Shown piece by piece: positions 17,616 through 25,916 of a stretch of DNA of 64,000 bases (the stretch's first letter is position 1; each line of letters starts with the position of its first letter). Origin of the DNA: Oscillospiraceae bacterium (GTDB lineage: Bacteria > Bacillota > Clostridia > Oscillospirales > Oscillospiraceae). Both the position numbers and the translations under genes were made by a program. The stretch spans positions 1 through 64,000 of the forward strand of contig JAAWQX010000007.1 of the NCBI GenBank assembly GCA_022800755.1. The letters are read 5' to 3'. The notes under the pieces were generated by a model. It was not told where the DNA came from. It saw only the letters and a list, made by a program, of their open reading frames with translations, and ran no database searches.

Positions 17616-17644
17616 TTGACATTCCGGGCATTTGGTGGTAATAT
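17616..17644 (+). promoter_or_regulatory. Promoter of the amino acid transporter operon
   Basis: TTGACA, 17-base spacer, TAATAT, about 58 bases before the binding-protein start at 17702. Confidence 0.85.
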
Positions 17645-17701
17645 CGCTCCATCGGTTGCGGGAGGACGCGGCCGGTGATCGCATTTTTGGAGGTTTATAA
17701 A

Positions 17702-18520
17702 ATGAAAAAGTTTGCAGCACTGCTGCTGGCGGTCGCCATGCTCTTCACGCTGGTCGCCTGCGGCCCCAAGACGGAAAACAACGACAACAATGACAACAAC
17801 GACCAACAGGTCGAGGACAACACCAACGAGCCCACTTTCACCACCGTGGAAGAAGGCAAGCTGCATATGTCCACCAACGCCGCGTTCCCTCCCTATGAGA
17901 TGACCACCGATGACGGCGGCTTCGAGGGCATCGACGTGGAAGTGGCCCAGGCCATCGCTGATAAGCTGGGTCTGGAACTGGTCGTGGACGATATGGGCTT
18001 TGACGCCGCCCTCACCGCCGCGCAGGTCGGCCAGAGCGACATCGTCATGGCTGGCGTGACCGTTACCGAGGAGCGTCTGGAGCTCATGGACTTCTCCGAC
18101 AGCTATGCCACCGGTATTCAGGTGGTCATCGTGAAGGAAGGCTCCCCCATCGCCACCATTGACGACCTGGCCAACGCCCAGATGATCGGCACCCAGAAGG
18201 CTACCACCGGCAGCATCTACTGCTCCGATGATTACGGCGTGGACCACGTCACCGAGTTCGACACCGGCGCGCTGGCGGTCATGGCGCTGGTGAACGGCCA
18301 GGTGGACGCCGTTGTCATCGACAACGAGCCCGCGAAGTCCTTCGTGGCGGCCAACGACGGCCTGGTCATTCTGGACACCGAGTACGCCGTTGAGGATTAC
18401 GCCATCGGTACGGCCAAGGGCAACACCGCTTTGCTGGAAGCGATCAACGCCGCCATGGCTGAGCTGAAGGCTGACGGCACTTTCCAGGAGATCGTGGATC
18501 GTTACATCACCGCCGAATAA
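17702..18520 (+). CDS. Polar amino acid ABC transporter, substrate-binding lipoprotein
   Basis: Start at ATG 17702 after TTTGGAGG, not 17675. The 272 aa product has a lipoprotein signal (LLAVAMLFTLVACG) and a short Asn/Asp-rich linker, then a family 3 solute-binding domain: TNAAFPPYEM, GIDVEVAQAIADKLG, AALTAAQVGQSDIVMAG and TVTEERLELMDFSD. It delivers a polar amino acid (glutamine, arginine or cystine type cannot be distinguished) to the permease. It heads a three-gene operon and is separated from the permease by a leaky terminator that should favour its own expression. Confidence 0.92.
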   Translation: MKKFAALLLAVAMLFTLVACGPKTENNDNNDNNDQQVEDNTNEPTFTTVEEGKLHMSTNAAFPPYEMTTDDGGFEGIDVEVAQAIADKLGLELVVDDMGFDAALTAAQVGQSDIVMAGVTVTEERLELMDFSDSYATGIQVVIVKEGSPIATIDDLANAQMIGTQKATTGSIYCSDDYGVDHVTEFDTGALAVMALVNGQVDAVVIDNEPAKSFVAANDGLVILDTEYAVEDYAIGTAKGNTALLEAINAAMAELKADGTFQEIVDRYITAE

Positions 18521-18531
18521 TTGACGGATCG

Positions 18532-18560
18532 AAAAGGGCGGCCAACCGGCCGTCCTTTTT
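18532..18560 (+). terminator. Intercistronic attenuator between binding protein and permease
   Basis: AAAAGGGCGGCC / GGCCGTCCTTTT forms a 12-bp stem with one G-U pair, AACC loop and a T run. Its position after the binding-protein gene suggests partial termination that raises binding protein over permease. Confidence 0.75.
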
Positions 18561-18589
18561 CAGTTTTATTGTAGAAAGGAGGCCCCCTT

Positions 18590-19321
18590 ATGTTCCAACG
18601 CTTTGGCATCTGGCTGGACTGGACGCTTTCACGGTTTCATGTTGCCTTTATTGAGGGTGACCGCTGGAAGCTCTATCTCCAAGGTCTGGGCATCACGCTG
18701 GAAATGACCGTTTTCGCCCTGCTGTTCGGCACCATTCTGGGCCTACTGATCGCCATAGTCCGTACCGCCCACGACCAGCAGAGACCGGGACATCACAATC
18801 TTCTTCTGGGCTTTGTCAACGGGCTGTGCAATATTTACACCACCGTCATCCGCGGCACGCCTATGATGGTCCAAATGCTGATTTGGGGCTTCGTCATTTT
18901 CGCCACCAGCCGGAATAAGGTCATGGTGGGTATCGTGGGGTTGAGCATCAACTCCGGCGCCTATGTAGCCGAGATCATCCGCGGCGGGTTGATGAGCGTG
19001 GATATCGGGCAATCGGAAGCCGGACGTTCCCTGGGCCTGAACTACTTTGACACAATGCGTTTCATCGTGATCCCCCAGGCCTTCAAAAACATCCTCCCCT
19101 CCCTGGGCAATGAGTTCATCACCCTGTTTAAGGACACTTCTCTGGTCAACGCCATCGGCGCGGCGGAACTGACCTATCACGCCATGCGGATCGGCGGCAG
19201 GACCTTTGACTATATGCCGCCGTTGATCGGCTCGGCCGTCATGTACTTAGTCATCGTGATCGTCTTCACCTGGTTACAGGGCAAACTGGAAAGGAGGCTG
19301 CGGGAAAGTGATCGACGTTAA
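18590..19321 (+). CDS. Polar amino acid ABC transporter permease
   Basis: A 243 aa HisM/GlnP-type inner membrane permease. The first membrane segment ([21 protein letters not shown]) follows a short N-terminus; the conserved cytoplasmic EAA loop reads [23 protein letters not shown]. Further segments include [13 protein letters not shown] and the C-terminal [13 protein letters not shown]. It follows AAAGGAGG and overlaps the ATPase start by 14 bases, so the two are translated together. Confidence 0.92.
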   Translation: MFQRFGIWLDWTLSRFHVAFIEGDRWKLYLQGLGITLEMTVFALLFGTILGLLIAIVRTAHDQQRPGHHNLLLGFVNGLCNIYTTVIRGTPMMVQMLIWGFVIFATSRNKVMVGIVGLSINSGAYVAEIIRGGLMSVDIGQSEAGRSLGLNYFDTMRFIVIPQAFKNILPSLGNEFITLFKDTSLVNAIGAAELTYHAMRIGGRTFDYMPPLIGSAVMYLVIVIVFTWLQGKLERRLRESDRR

Positions 19322-20030
19322 ACATCTGTCCAAATCCTTCGGAGACCATCTGGTGCTGGACGATATCTCCGAGCACATCCATCCCGGTGAAAAAGTCGTT
19401 GTCATCGGGCCTTCCGGGTCCGGCAAGTCCACCTTCCTGCGGTGTCTGAACCTGCTGGAGTTCCCCTCCGGCGGAACCATCACCTTTGATGGGACGGTCA
19501 TTACCGATCCCAAGGTGGACATTGACCGCGTGCGGCGGCAAATGGGGATGGTGTTCCAGCACTTCAACCTCTTCCCCAATATGACCATCCGCAAGAACAT
19601 CACCCTCGCCCCTGTACGCACCAAGCTCATGAGTCAGGACGAGGCCGACGCGGAAGCGGAAAAGCTGCTGCAGCGCGTGGGGCTTTCCGATAAGGCGGAC
19701 GCTTATCCCGCACAGCTTTCCGGCGGGCAGAAGCAGCGCATCGCCATCGTACGGGCCTTGGCAATGAAGCCCAAGCTGATGCTGTTTGACGAGCCTACCT
19801 CCGCCCTGGACCCGGAAATGGTCGGCGAGGTGTTGGACGTGATGAAAGAGCTTGCCAACGAGGGTATGACCATGGTGGTCGTCACCCACGAAATGGGATT
19901 TGCCCGGGAAGTGGGCACCCGCGTGCTGTTCATGGACGGCGGGCATATTCTGGAGCAAAACACCCCGGCGGAGTTCTTCGCAAATCCGAAAGAAGCGAGA
20001 ACCATCGAATTTTTGTCTAAAGTTTTATAA
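19308..20030 (+). CDS. Polar amino acid ABC transporter ATP-binding protein
   Basis: A 240 aa ATPase that powers the transporter. It has Walker [10 protein letters not shown] near residue 34, Q-loop MVFQHFNLF, signature [11 protein letters not shown], Walker [16 protein letters not shown] and the switch histidine in VVTHEM. It begins with GTG inside the permease gene. Its sequence is typical of GlnQ/HisP-type subunits. It ends just before a strong terminator. Confidence 0.94.
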   Translation: MIDVKHLSKSFGDHLVLDDISEHIHPGEKVVVIGPSGSGKSTFLRCLNLLEFPSGGTITFDGTVITDPKVDIDRVRRQMGMVFQHFNLFPNMTIRKNITLAPVRTKLMSQDEADAEAEKLLQRVGLSDKADAYPAQLSGGQKQRIAIVRALAMKPKLMLFDEPTSALDPEMVGEVLDVMKELANEGMTMVVVTHEMGFAREVGTRVLFMDGGHILEQNTPAEFFANPKEARTIEFLSKVL

Positions 20031-20035
20031 TGTCA

Positions 20036-20072
20036 GCGGCACGCCGGAACAGCGTGCCGCTTGCTTATTTTT
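20036..20072 (+). terminator. Terminator of the amino acid transporter operon
   Basis: GCGGCACGC / GCGTGCCGC, 9-bp stem with 7-base loop, followed by TTGCTTATTTTT. Confidence 0.85.
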
Positions 20073-20112
20073 CGGGCTTGTACTATAATGTCGCAAAAGG
20101 CAGGTGTTTGAA

Positions 20113-21144
20113 ATGGCGCGGACGATGATCGCAATGAGCGGCGGAGTGGATTCCGCCGTGGCAGCATATCTGTGCAGGCAGTCGGGTGATTCGTGCATGG
20201 GGATGACCATGCAGCTATTCGGAAAAGACGCGTCCGGCGACGTGGAAGACGCCCGGAACGTCGCTGACCGGCTGGGGATGCCCTTCCGGGTATTCGATTT
20301 TTCCGACGCGTTCCGCTGTCACGTCATCGACCGGTTCGTCGCCGCCTATGAACGGGGTGAAACGCCGAATCCCTGCATCGACTGCAACCGATATCTGAAA
20401 TTCGGCCTGATTTTTCAGCAAATAGACGCGCTGGGTTACGATTATGTGGCCACGGGGCATTACGCGCGGATCGAGGAAGCAAACGGGCGGTTTCTGCTGA
20501 AAAAGGGGCTGGATGAAAGCAAAGACCAGTCTTATGTGCTCTATTCCCTCACCCAGGCGCAGTTGTCCCGGACGCGGTTTCCTCTGGGCGGTATGACCAA
20601 GGAGGAGGTCCGGGCCATCGCAGAGGAACAGGGATTCCTCAATGCCCGGAAGCGGGACAGTCAGGACATTTGCTTTGTGCCGGATGGGGATTATGCCGCG
20701 TTTTTGGAGCGGTATACTGGAAAAACGTATCCTATCGGGACGTTTCAGGATGCAAACGGCACGGTGTTGGGGACGCATAAGGGCATTGTTCGGTATACCA
20801 TCGGCCAGCGGAAGGGGCTGGGGTTGGCGCTCCCCTGTCCGATGTATGTGAAAGAAAAGGACTTGGAACACAACGCGGTCATCCTGTGCCGGAATGAGGA
20901 ATTGTTCTCCACATCGCTGGAAGCCAGAGATTTCAACTGGAGCGCGCTGGACTGTCCGGCGGGCAGTCTGCGGTGCGAGGCGAAGATCCGCTATAAGCAC
21001 GCACAGCAGCCCGCCACGGTCACACCCACCGGGCCGGACATGGCGCATGTGGACTTTGACACGCCACAGCGGGCCATTTGTAAAGGACAGGCTGTAGTGC
21101 TGTACGACGGCGACACCGTACTGGGCGGCGGGACCATCGTATAA
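20113..21144 (+). CDS. mnmA: tRNA-specific 2-thiouridylase MnmA
   Basis: Adds sulfur to U34 of Lys, Glu and Gln tRNAs. The 343 aa product starts at ATG 20113 (the GTG at 20104 is less likely). The PP-loop SGGVDSAVA at residues 9-17 binds ATP; the catalytic cysteine C88 in TPNPCIDC and the persulfide cysteine C187 in SQDICFVPDG are both present, so the enzyme looks active. The C-terminal beta-barrel ends ALCK-type (AICKGQAVVLYDGDTVLGGG). Monocistronic; no cysteine desulfurase lies next to it. Confidence 0.95.
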   Translation: MARTMIAMSGGVDSAVAAYLCRQSGDSCMGMTMQLFGKDASGDVEDARNVADRLGMPFRVFDFSDAFRCHVIDRFVAAYERGETPNPCIDCNRYLKFGLIFQQIDALGYDYVATGHYARIEEANGRFLLKKGLDESKDQSYVLYSLTQAQLSRTRFPLGGMTKEEVRAIAEEQGFLNARKRDSQDICFVPDGDYAAFLERYTGKTYPIGTFQDANGTVLGTHKGIVRYTIGQRKGLGLALPCPMYVKEKDLEHNAVILCRNEELFSTSLEARDFNWSALDCPAGSLRCEAKIRYKHAQQPATVTPTGPDMAHVDFDTPQRAICKGQAVVLYDGDTVLGGGTIV

Positions 21145-21151
21145 AGGAAAG

Positions 21152-21187
21152 AACAAGCCCCCGGTCCCAAAGGACCGGGGACTTGTT
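21152..21187. terminator. Bidirectional terminator between mnmA and ribU
   Basis: AACAAG plus CCCCGGTCC pairs with GGACCGGGG plus CTTGTT around a CAAA loop; the T-rich tract is better on the minus strand side, fitting termination of ribU, with mnmA ending into the same hairpin. Confidence 0.75.
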
Positions 21188-21207
21188 CAAGGAGCGTTAG
21201 ATTGGAG

Positions 21208-21927
21208 TTATTGTTCACGCACCACAAGGAGCTTTTCCACGCGCTTGTAGAGTAAAAATGTGATGATGGAAACCAATACGCCTTTCAGCAGATTGAACGG
21301 AACCACAGCAAACAAAACCAGGGTTGTTACGCTGTTGATGGAACTGTTCACCGCCGTACCCATGCCCACGATTGCTTCCAGCGGCATTCCGAACAGGGTG
21401 GAATACGTAGGGATCAAGTAAAATGCGTTAAACGCACTGCCAAAGACCGTCATGCACGCAGTGCCCAAAGCCATGCCGCCGATGGCTGTACCTTTGGACT
21501 TTTTCGTATGATACAGGATAGATGCCGGCAGCACAAACGAACAGCCAATCACAAAGTTAGCAAAATCGCCCACAAACGCAGTGCTGGTCCCTTTCAGCAA
21601 TAGCTTCAAAACAATTTTCAGCAATTCCGTGGTTACACCGGCCACCGGGCCAAGATAAAACGTGCTGATCAGTACCGGAACCTCGCTGAAATCGATCTCG
21701 TAAAAGCTGGGCGCAAAAAACAACGGGACTTCAAAGAACATCAGCACCGCCGCCAGTACAGAAAAAATGGCAATATAGGCCATGCGGCGGGTCTTGTTCA
21801 CTTCCTTCAGCGTTTTCAGGAACTTACGCTCTACGAGCATGGCCACAAAAAACAACGCCAGGAAAATCAATAAACAGAGCAGCAGAAATTCCACATTTTC
21901 CTTTACAGCTTGGAGTAATTCGCCCAT
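21208..21927 (-). CDS. ribU: Riboflavin ECF transporter S component RibU
   Basis: Substrate-binding membrane subunit that captures riboflavin and works with a shared ECF module encoded elsewhere. The 239 aa protein has the S-component helices with the motif RRMAYIAIFSVLAAVLMFFEV and the RibU-like region APSFYEIDFSEVPVLISTF and GPVAGVTTELLKIVLKLL. It carries an extra N-terminal membrane helix (LLLCLLIFLALFFVAMLVE), as in some clostridial members. Assignment to riboflavin rests on both sequence and the FMN riboswitch directly upstream. Start ATG 21927 follows GAGGTG. Confidence 0.93.
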   Translation of the reverse strand: MGELLQAVKENVEFLLLCLLIFLALFFVAMLVERKFLKTLKEVNKTRRMAYIAIFSVLAAVLMFFEVPLFFAPSFYEIDFSEVPVLISTFYLGPVAGVTTELLKIVLKLLLKGTSTAFVGDFANFVIGCSFVLPASILYHTKKSKGTAIGGMALGTACMTVFGSAFNAFYLIPTYSTLFGMPLEAIVGMGTAVNSSINSVTTLVLFAVVPFNLLKGVLVSIITFLLYKRVEKLLVVREQ

Positions 21928-21966
21928 ACAAACACCTCATTTTTGTTCTCTTTTCCCGTTCCGGGA

Positions 21967-22000
21967 TAAAAATAACGCCCGAGACATTGTCTGCGGACGC
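21967..22000 (-). terminator. Riboswitch-controlled terminator of ribU
   Basis: On the minus strand an imperfect stem (CGTCCG..AGAC / GTCT..CGGGCG) is followed by TTATTTTT. It lies between the FMN aptamer and the ribU start, so it is the likely expression platform: FMN bound means termination. Confidence 0.75.
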
Positions 22001-22012
22001 ACAAAAATGTGA

Positions 22013-22135
<123 letters not shown>

Positions 22136-22147
22136 TGTTATGCCCCT

Positions 22148-22175
22148 ATTATACACATCCCCGGGCAAATTGCAA
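22148..22175 (-). promoter_or_regulatory. Promoter of ribU
   Basis: Minus strand TTGCAA, 16-base spacer, TATAAT, just upstream of the FMN aptamer. Confidence 0.75.
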
Positions 22176-22179
22176 GACC

Positions 22180-22208
22180 TTGCATTAAAATCGGAAGTAT
22201 TGTATAAT
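22180..22208 (+). promoter_or_regulatory. Promoter of the DUF1273 trio
   Basis: TTGCAT, 17-base spacer, TATAAT, about 37 bases before the ATG at 22245; divergent from the ribU promoter. Confidence 0.8.
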
Positions 22209-22244
22209 ATTAAAAACTCATTTTTGTGTAATTTGGAGGTACCT

Positions 22245-22763
22245 ATGCCGGTTCCGGAAACCACTTGCTGCTTTACCGGGCATCGCGCGGCCAAGCTTCC
22301 CTGGGGCTTTCAGGAAAGCGACCCCCGGTGCGTGGCGCTGAAGCAGCAAATTTATGACGCGGTGGAGGCGGTCTACGCATCCGGCGTGCGGCACTTTATC
22401 TGCGGAATGGCCAACGGCTGCGACCTGTATTTCGGCGAAGCGGTGCTGCGGCTGCAGCGGGGGCACCCGGATATCACGCTGGAAGCCGCCGTTCCTTACG
22501 AGGGCCAAGCCCAGCGGTGGTCCCCAGAACAAAAGGCCCGCTGGGACTACCTCTGCGACGCCTGTGATTATCAGACCGTCGTCAGCCACAGCTACACCCC
22601 GGATTGCATGATGCGGCGCAACCGGTATATGGTGGACAATTCCTCCGTGGTCATCGCCGCGTTTAACGGCAGTTCCGGGGGAACGCTGAATACCATTCTC
22701 TACGCCATGCGGAAAAAGCGGGAGGTCATCCAGATTTCGATTGAAAGCGAGGAACATTTATGA
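22245..22763 (+). CDS. DUF1273 / YpsA-like SLOG-fold protein
   Basis: The true start is ATG 22245 after TTGGAGGTACC; the ORF track extends far upstream through the riboswitch. The 172 aa product shows the family features CCFTGHRAAKLPWG at the N-terminus, HFICGMANGCDLYFGEAVL with the Rossmann-like glycine motif, and DNSSVVIAAFNGSSGGTLNT near the end. SLOG-superfamily proteins bind nucleotide-derived ligands; B. subtilis YpsA affects division, but the role here is unknown. It is coupled to the next gene by an ATGA overlap. Confidence 0.85.
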   Translation: MPVPETTCCFTGHRAAKLPWGFQESDPRCVALKQQIYDAVEAVYASGVRHFICGMANGCDLYFGEAVLRLQRGHPDITLEAAVPYEGQAQRWSPEQKARWDYLCDACDYQTVVSHSYTPDCMMRRNRYMVDNSSVVIAAFNGSSGGTLNTILYAMRKKREVIQISIESEEHL

Positions 22764-22984
22764 AAAAATGGATCATTGCGGCCATTATTGCGCTGGTCGT
22801 TTTGTTCACACCCATTCCCGGGCACTGGAAAGACGGCGGAACAGCTACATACTCCGCCTTGGTTTACCGAATCGTGGATTACCGGCACAATATGTTTGTG
22901 CAGCACCCAGAGGACCAGCGGGTATTTGTGCAGTTCTTCCCGAAAAACTTTGGCTCATGGCCGGAAGTGGAGATGCGCCCATGA
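22760..22984 (+). CDS. Small secreted or membrane-anchored protein
   Basis: A 74 aa protein with an N-terminal hydrophobic segment (IIAAIIALVVLFTPIP) and a short exported domain, KDGGTATYSALVYRIVDY, which matches a pattern (KDGGTREYxALTYKIVKW-like) I associate with small unnamed proteins in gut Firmicutes. Start and stop overlap neighbours as ATGA on both sides, so it is translated with the DUF1273 and CAT-like genes. No enzymatic motif is visible. Confidence 0.75.
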   Translation: MKKWIIAAIIALVVLFTPIPGHWKDGGTATYSALVYRIVDYRHNMFVQHPEDQRVFVQFFPKNFGSWPEVEMRP

Positions 22985-23604
22985 TGACACCCATTTCTAT
23001 GGATAACTGGTCCAGGAAAGAGATTTTTGACTTCTTCTCCCCTATGTCTCAGCCTTTTTTCAGCGTTACGTTTCGGCAGGATGTGACGAATTTGTACCGT
23101 TTTGTGAAAGAAAACGACATTTCCTTTTATTACGCGCTCACTTATCTTTGCACGCAGGCGATCAACGGTGTGGAGGCATTTCGGTATCTGCTGAAGGATG
23201 GGCAGCTTTTTTTGTCTGACGGGCGCGAGCCCAGCTTTACGGATATGCATCCGGACAGTGAGCGGTTCCATATCGTGACGATGCCCTGCGAGGGGGACAT
23301 CGTTTCCTTTTGCCGGGCGGCCCGGGAGAAAAGCCGGGCGCAGACGGCGTTTATCGACTTCTCCGCCGAGGCGGACGACCTGATCTATCTTTCCTGCCTG
23401 CCGTGGGTGGAATTGACCGCCCTAACCAATGAGCGGGACTTTGACAAGGATGATTCCATCCCCCGGCTGGCCTGGGGGAAATACGTCGAGGAAAACGGAC
23501 GTAAAACGCTGCATATCTCTATGGAGCTGAACCATCGGTTCGTGGACGGTGTGCATGTGGGGAAATTCCACGAAGCGCTGACAGAACTGATTGAAGCATT
23601 ATAA
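22981..23604 (+). CDS. Chloramphenicol acetyltransferase-like protein
   Basis: ATG 22981 overlaps the stop of the small gene as ATGA; the ORF track start at 22741 is not credible. The 207 aa protein has the CAT fold: FFSPMSQPFFSVTFRQDV near the N-terminus and NHRFVDGVHVGKFHEAL near the C-terminus, where the first His corresponds to the catalytic His of HHxxxDG. The length is typical. Many chromosomal members of this group in Clostridia have not been shown to confer resistance, so I do not call it a resistance gene. A strong terminator follows. Confidence 0.85.
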   Translation: MMTPISMDNWSRKEIFDFFSPMSQPFFSVTFRQDVTNLYRFVKENDISFYYALTYLCTQAINGVEAFRYLLKDGQLFLSDGREPSFTDMHPDSERFHIVTMPCEGDIVSFCRAAREKSRAQTAFIDFSAEADDLIYLSCLPWVELTALTNERDFDKDDSIPRLAWGKYVEENGRKTLHISMELNHRFVDGVHVGKFHEALTELIEAL

Positions 23605-23634
23605 AACCGCCTGCCGATGGCAGGCGGTTTTTCT
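23603..23634. terminator. Bidirectional terminator
   Basis: AAAACCGCCTGCC / GGCAGGCGGTTTT, 13-bp stem with GAT loop and TTCTT, between the convergent CAT-like and SDR genes. Confidence 0.9.
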
Positions 23635-24393
23635 TCAGCCGTCGTAGACCAAGCCGCCGTCTACGGCGCTGACGGTGCCATTCACATAGGACGCCAGGTC
23701 GCTGAGGTAAAATACCACGGGCCACGCTGCTTCCTGCTGGGTCGCCGGACGGCGCAGGGCGGTCATGCCGCTCAATCGCTGGTAATTCGCTTCATCTACC
23801 AGATGGTTGATCATGCGGCTGTCGGTCCAGCCTGGGCATACGCAGTTGCAGCACACGTTATGGGAGCCGCCCTCTTTCGCCACCACTTTAGTCAGGCCGT
23901 TCAGCCCCGCCTTGCTGGTGGCATAGGCGCCCCGGCCGATCAAGCCGCCGCCGATCTTACCCGCTACGCTGGACACGTTCACAATGCGGCCGTAGCGGTT
24001 TTCTTTCATGTGGGTATACACAGACTGGATGGCGGCAAATACGCCCGTCAGGTTCACCTGGATGATCTTGTTCCACTCCGCCTCCGTGATGTCCTCAAAC
24101 AGCATCGTGCTGGCGAGACCCACGCAGTTCACCAGGCCGTGGAGCTGGCCGTAATCCGCGATGATCTCCGCGAAATTCTCACGGATGACCGCCGTGGAGG
24201 ACAAATCCAGGGCGCGGCAGCTGTAAAGCTCCGCGGGCAACTCCTGGGCCATTTCCCGCAGGGTCTTCTCGTCCACATCAATGGCGCACACTCGTCCGCC
24301 GCAGGCGATGATCTGCTCCACAATGGCTCTTCCGATGCTCCCGGCGCCGCCGGTGACGATGTAGTTTTTCCCCGTAAAATCAATCGTGACCAT
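23635..24393 (-). CDS. Short-chain dehydrogenase/reductase
   Basis: A 252 aa classical SDR (FabG-like) acting on an unknown alcohol or keto substrate. The cofactor motif TGGAGSIG is near residue 14, with an Asp after the second strand (AIDVDEK) that favours NAD(H). The catalytic Ser-Tyr-Lys appear in VNVSSVAG and GAYATSKAGL. The C-terminus ends VNGTVSAVDGGLVYDG, as usual. Its start follows AAAGGAG and it sits downstream of the rplT terminator, so transcription may be by readthrough or its own promoter, which I cannot identify. Confidence 0.9.
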   Translation of the reverse strand: MVTIDFTGKNYIVTGGAGSIGRAIVEQIIACGGRVCAIDVDEKTLREMAQELPAELYSCRALDLSSTAVIRENFAEIIADYGQLHGLVNCVGLASTMLFEDITEAEWNKIIQVNLTGVFAAIQSVYTHMKENRYGRIVNVSSVAGKIGGGLIGRGAYATSKAGLNGLTKVVAKEGGSHNVCCNCVCPGWTDSRMINHLVDEANYQRLSGMTALRRPATQQEAAWPVVFYLSDLASYVNGTVSAVDGGLVYDG

Positions 24394-24410
24394 ACTGTGC
24401 TCCTTTCTGT

Positions 24411-24443
24411 AAAAATGCCGGACAAGTACAACTTGTCCGGCAT
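24411..24443 (-). terminator. Terminator of the infC-rpmI-rplT operon
   Basis: ATGCCGGACAAG / CTTGTCCGGCAT, 12-bp stem with 5-base loop, followed on the minus strand by TTTTAC. Confidence 0.85.
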
Positions 24444-24451
24444 GGTCTTTC

Positions 24452-24808
24452 TTATTTCAATGCGCCCTTCGCGGTCTCGCACAAAGCGGTGAACGCGGCG
24501 GGGTCATGAATCGCAGTCTCAGAGAGCATCTTGCGGTTCATGTCGATGCCTGCCAGCTTCAAACCATGCATAAACGTGGAGTAGTTCATGCCATTGGCCT
24601 TGCAGCCCGCGCTGATGCGGGTGATCCACAGCTGGCGGTAATCCCGCTTTTTCTGCTTGCGGCCTACATACGCGTAGCGCCCGGACTTCATGACCTGCTC
24701 TTTGGCCATCTTGAAGTGACGGGATTTGTTGCCCCAGTATCCTTTCGCCAGGCCCAGGACTTTATTTCTTCTCTTGCGCGTCATCATTGCGCCTTTAACT
24801 CTTGCCAT
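24452..24808 (-). CDS. rplT: 50S ribosomal protein L20
   Basis: A 118 aa basic protein of the large subunit, needed early in 50S assembly. The start [25 protein letters not shown]-type and the block [17 protein letters not shown] are diagnostic. Last gene of the infC-rpmI-rplT operon, 19 bases after rpmI. In many bacteria L20 represses this operon by binding the leader or an internal mRNA site; the structured infC leader fits that. Confidence 0.98.
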   Translation of the reverse strand: MARVKGAMMTRKRRNKVLGLAKGYWGNKSRHFKMAKEQVMKSGRYAYVGRKQKKRDYRQLWITRISAGCKANGMNYSTFMHGLKLAGIDMNRKMLSETAIHDPAAFTALCETAKGALK

Positions 24809-24827
24809 TTCTTAAAGTCCTCCCCTT

Positions 24828-25031
24828 TTATTTGTACGGAATCATTTTCTTGATGGTCGCTTCGTTGGTCACGTCGGCATAGGTGCCCTTGCGCAGACCC
24901 CGCTTGCTCTTGGTGGTCTTGCCGTGGCCGTTCAGCAGATGGCTTTTGTAAGCATGGGCGCGTTTCACCTTACCGCTTTTGGTAACATTGAATCTTTTCT
25001 TCGCGCCGGAATGTGTTTTCATCTTGGGCAT
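24828..25031 (-). CDS. rpmI: 50S ribosomal protein L35
   Basis: A 67 aa basic ribosomal protein with the typical start MPKMKTHSGAKKRFNVTKSG and the middle HLLNGHGKTTKSKRGLRKG. It lies between infC and rplT as is usual; the 22-base gap to infC and 19-base gap to rplT support a single transcript. Confidence 0.98.
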   Translation of the reverse strand: MPKMKTHSGAKKRFNVTKSGKVKRAHAYKSHLLNGHGKTTKSKRGLRKGTYADVTNEATIKKMIPYK

Positions 25032-25053
25032 GATTTATGTTCTCCTTCCTTGG

Positions 25054-25671
25054 TTACTCTACCGTTTCCTTAGCGGGCGCTTCATCGGACGCCGCCTGCT
25101 CAGCAGCTTTCTCTTCCGCCTGCTTTTTCGCTTTCTGCTCTTTCTTGAGCTGGACCTGTGACTTGGGAGACAGGAAGATCGACATCGTCCGGCCCTCCAG
25201 CTTGGGGTCCTTATCCAGATTCGCGATCTCCGCGCACTTGGCGGCATAATCCTTCAGCAGCTTCTCACCGATGCTGGTATGCGCCATCTCCCGGCCCCGG
25301 AACCGTACCGTTACTTTCAGCCGGTCGCCGTCGGTCAGGAATTTCTGTCCATTTTTCAGCTTGGTGTTGAAATCGTTCTCGCCAATGCCCGGGGACATGC
25401 GGATCTCCTTCACGTCCATGACGCGCTGGTTCTTCTTCGCTTCCTTTTCCCGCTTGCTCTGCTCGAACCGGAACTTGCCGTAATCCATGATCTTGCAGAC
25501 CGGGGGCTTGGCGGCCGGTGAGATCATCACAAGATCCAGTTCCTTCTCCTCCGCGATCGCCATGGCGTCTTCCGAGGACATCAGGCCAAGCTGCTCCCCA
25601 TCTTCACCGATGAGACGGATCTCTTTCTCCTGGATCTCTTCATTGATCAAACTCTGTGTGTTCGCGATGAT
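25054..25671 (-). CDS. infC: Translation initiation factor IF-3
   Basis: Binds the 30S subunit, monitors start codons and prevents premature 50S joining. The ORF-track start at 25764 runs through the leader hairpin and is wrong. The GGAGG at 25678-25682 points to an ATC codon at 25671 (or the next ATC at 25668), giving IIANTQSLINEEIQEKEIRL, the expected N-terminus; no ATG or GTG is available there. Non-standard starts are known for infC and allow autoregulation. The 205 aa protein has both domains (KPPVCKIMDYGKFRFE; VRFRGREMAHTSIGEKLL) and a Lys/Glu/Ala-rich tail. Confidence 0.93.
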   Translation of the reverse strand: MIANTQSLINEEIQEKEIRLIGEDGEQLGLMSSEDAMAIAEEKELDLVMISPAAKPPVCKIMDYGKFRFEQSKREKEAKKNQRVMDVKEIRMSPGIGENDFNTKLKNGQKFLTDGDRLKVTVRFRGREMAHTSIGEKLLKDYAAKCAEIANLDKDPKLEGRTMSIFLSPKSQVQLKKEQKAKKQAEEKAAEQAASDEAPAKETVE

Positions 25672-25811
25672 GCAACACCTCCAAAAAAATAAGCGCGGAC
25701 AGGTTCCTATCCACGCGCAAAAAGACCGGACAGCGCACCGCGCCGCCGTACCTGATTGACCCATGCTGGCCGTTTGCCGCCGGGTGAGGATAGTTCCTGC
25801 TTTGTTTTAGC
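25672..25811 (-). promoter_or_regulatory. infC leader with intrinsic attenuator
   Basis: About 140 bases separate the promoter from infC. Near its end GCGCG..GGA.AGG pairs with CCT.TCC.CGC (25693-25718), followed at once by TTATTTTTTT (25683-25692) and then the ribosome binding site. A terminator directly before the start region fits transcription attenuation, as in L20-responsive leaders of Firmicutes. The ligand (L20 or IF-3) is inference. Confidence 0.75.
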
Positions 25812-25817
25812 TTTGAT

Positions 25818-25846
25818 ATTTTACCAGTCCGGGGCAAAAATGTCAA
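25818..25846 (-). promoter_or_regulatory. Promoter of the infC operon
   Basis: Minus strand TTGACA, 17-base spacer, TAAAAT: a strong vegetative promoter, predicted start near 25811. Confidence 0.88.
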
Positions 25847-25916
25847 GAGGGAATTTTCATGGTCTTCTTATTTTATCCTGCGGAAAACCGGGCATACTCC
25901 CATGGGAGGGATCAAT

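Noticed and set aside
22981-23604. Calling the CAT-like gene a chloramphenicol resistance gene
   Set aside because: Fold and catalytic His are present, but it is a chromosomal gene in a housekeeping-like trio and many such homologues lack resistance activity.
25672-25764. N-terminal extension of infC to the ORF-track start at 25764
   Set aside because: It would translate the leader terminator, contains a Cys/Trp/Arg-rich stretch unlike IF-3, and ignores the GGAGG at 25678-25682.
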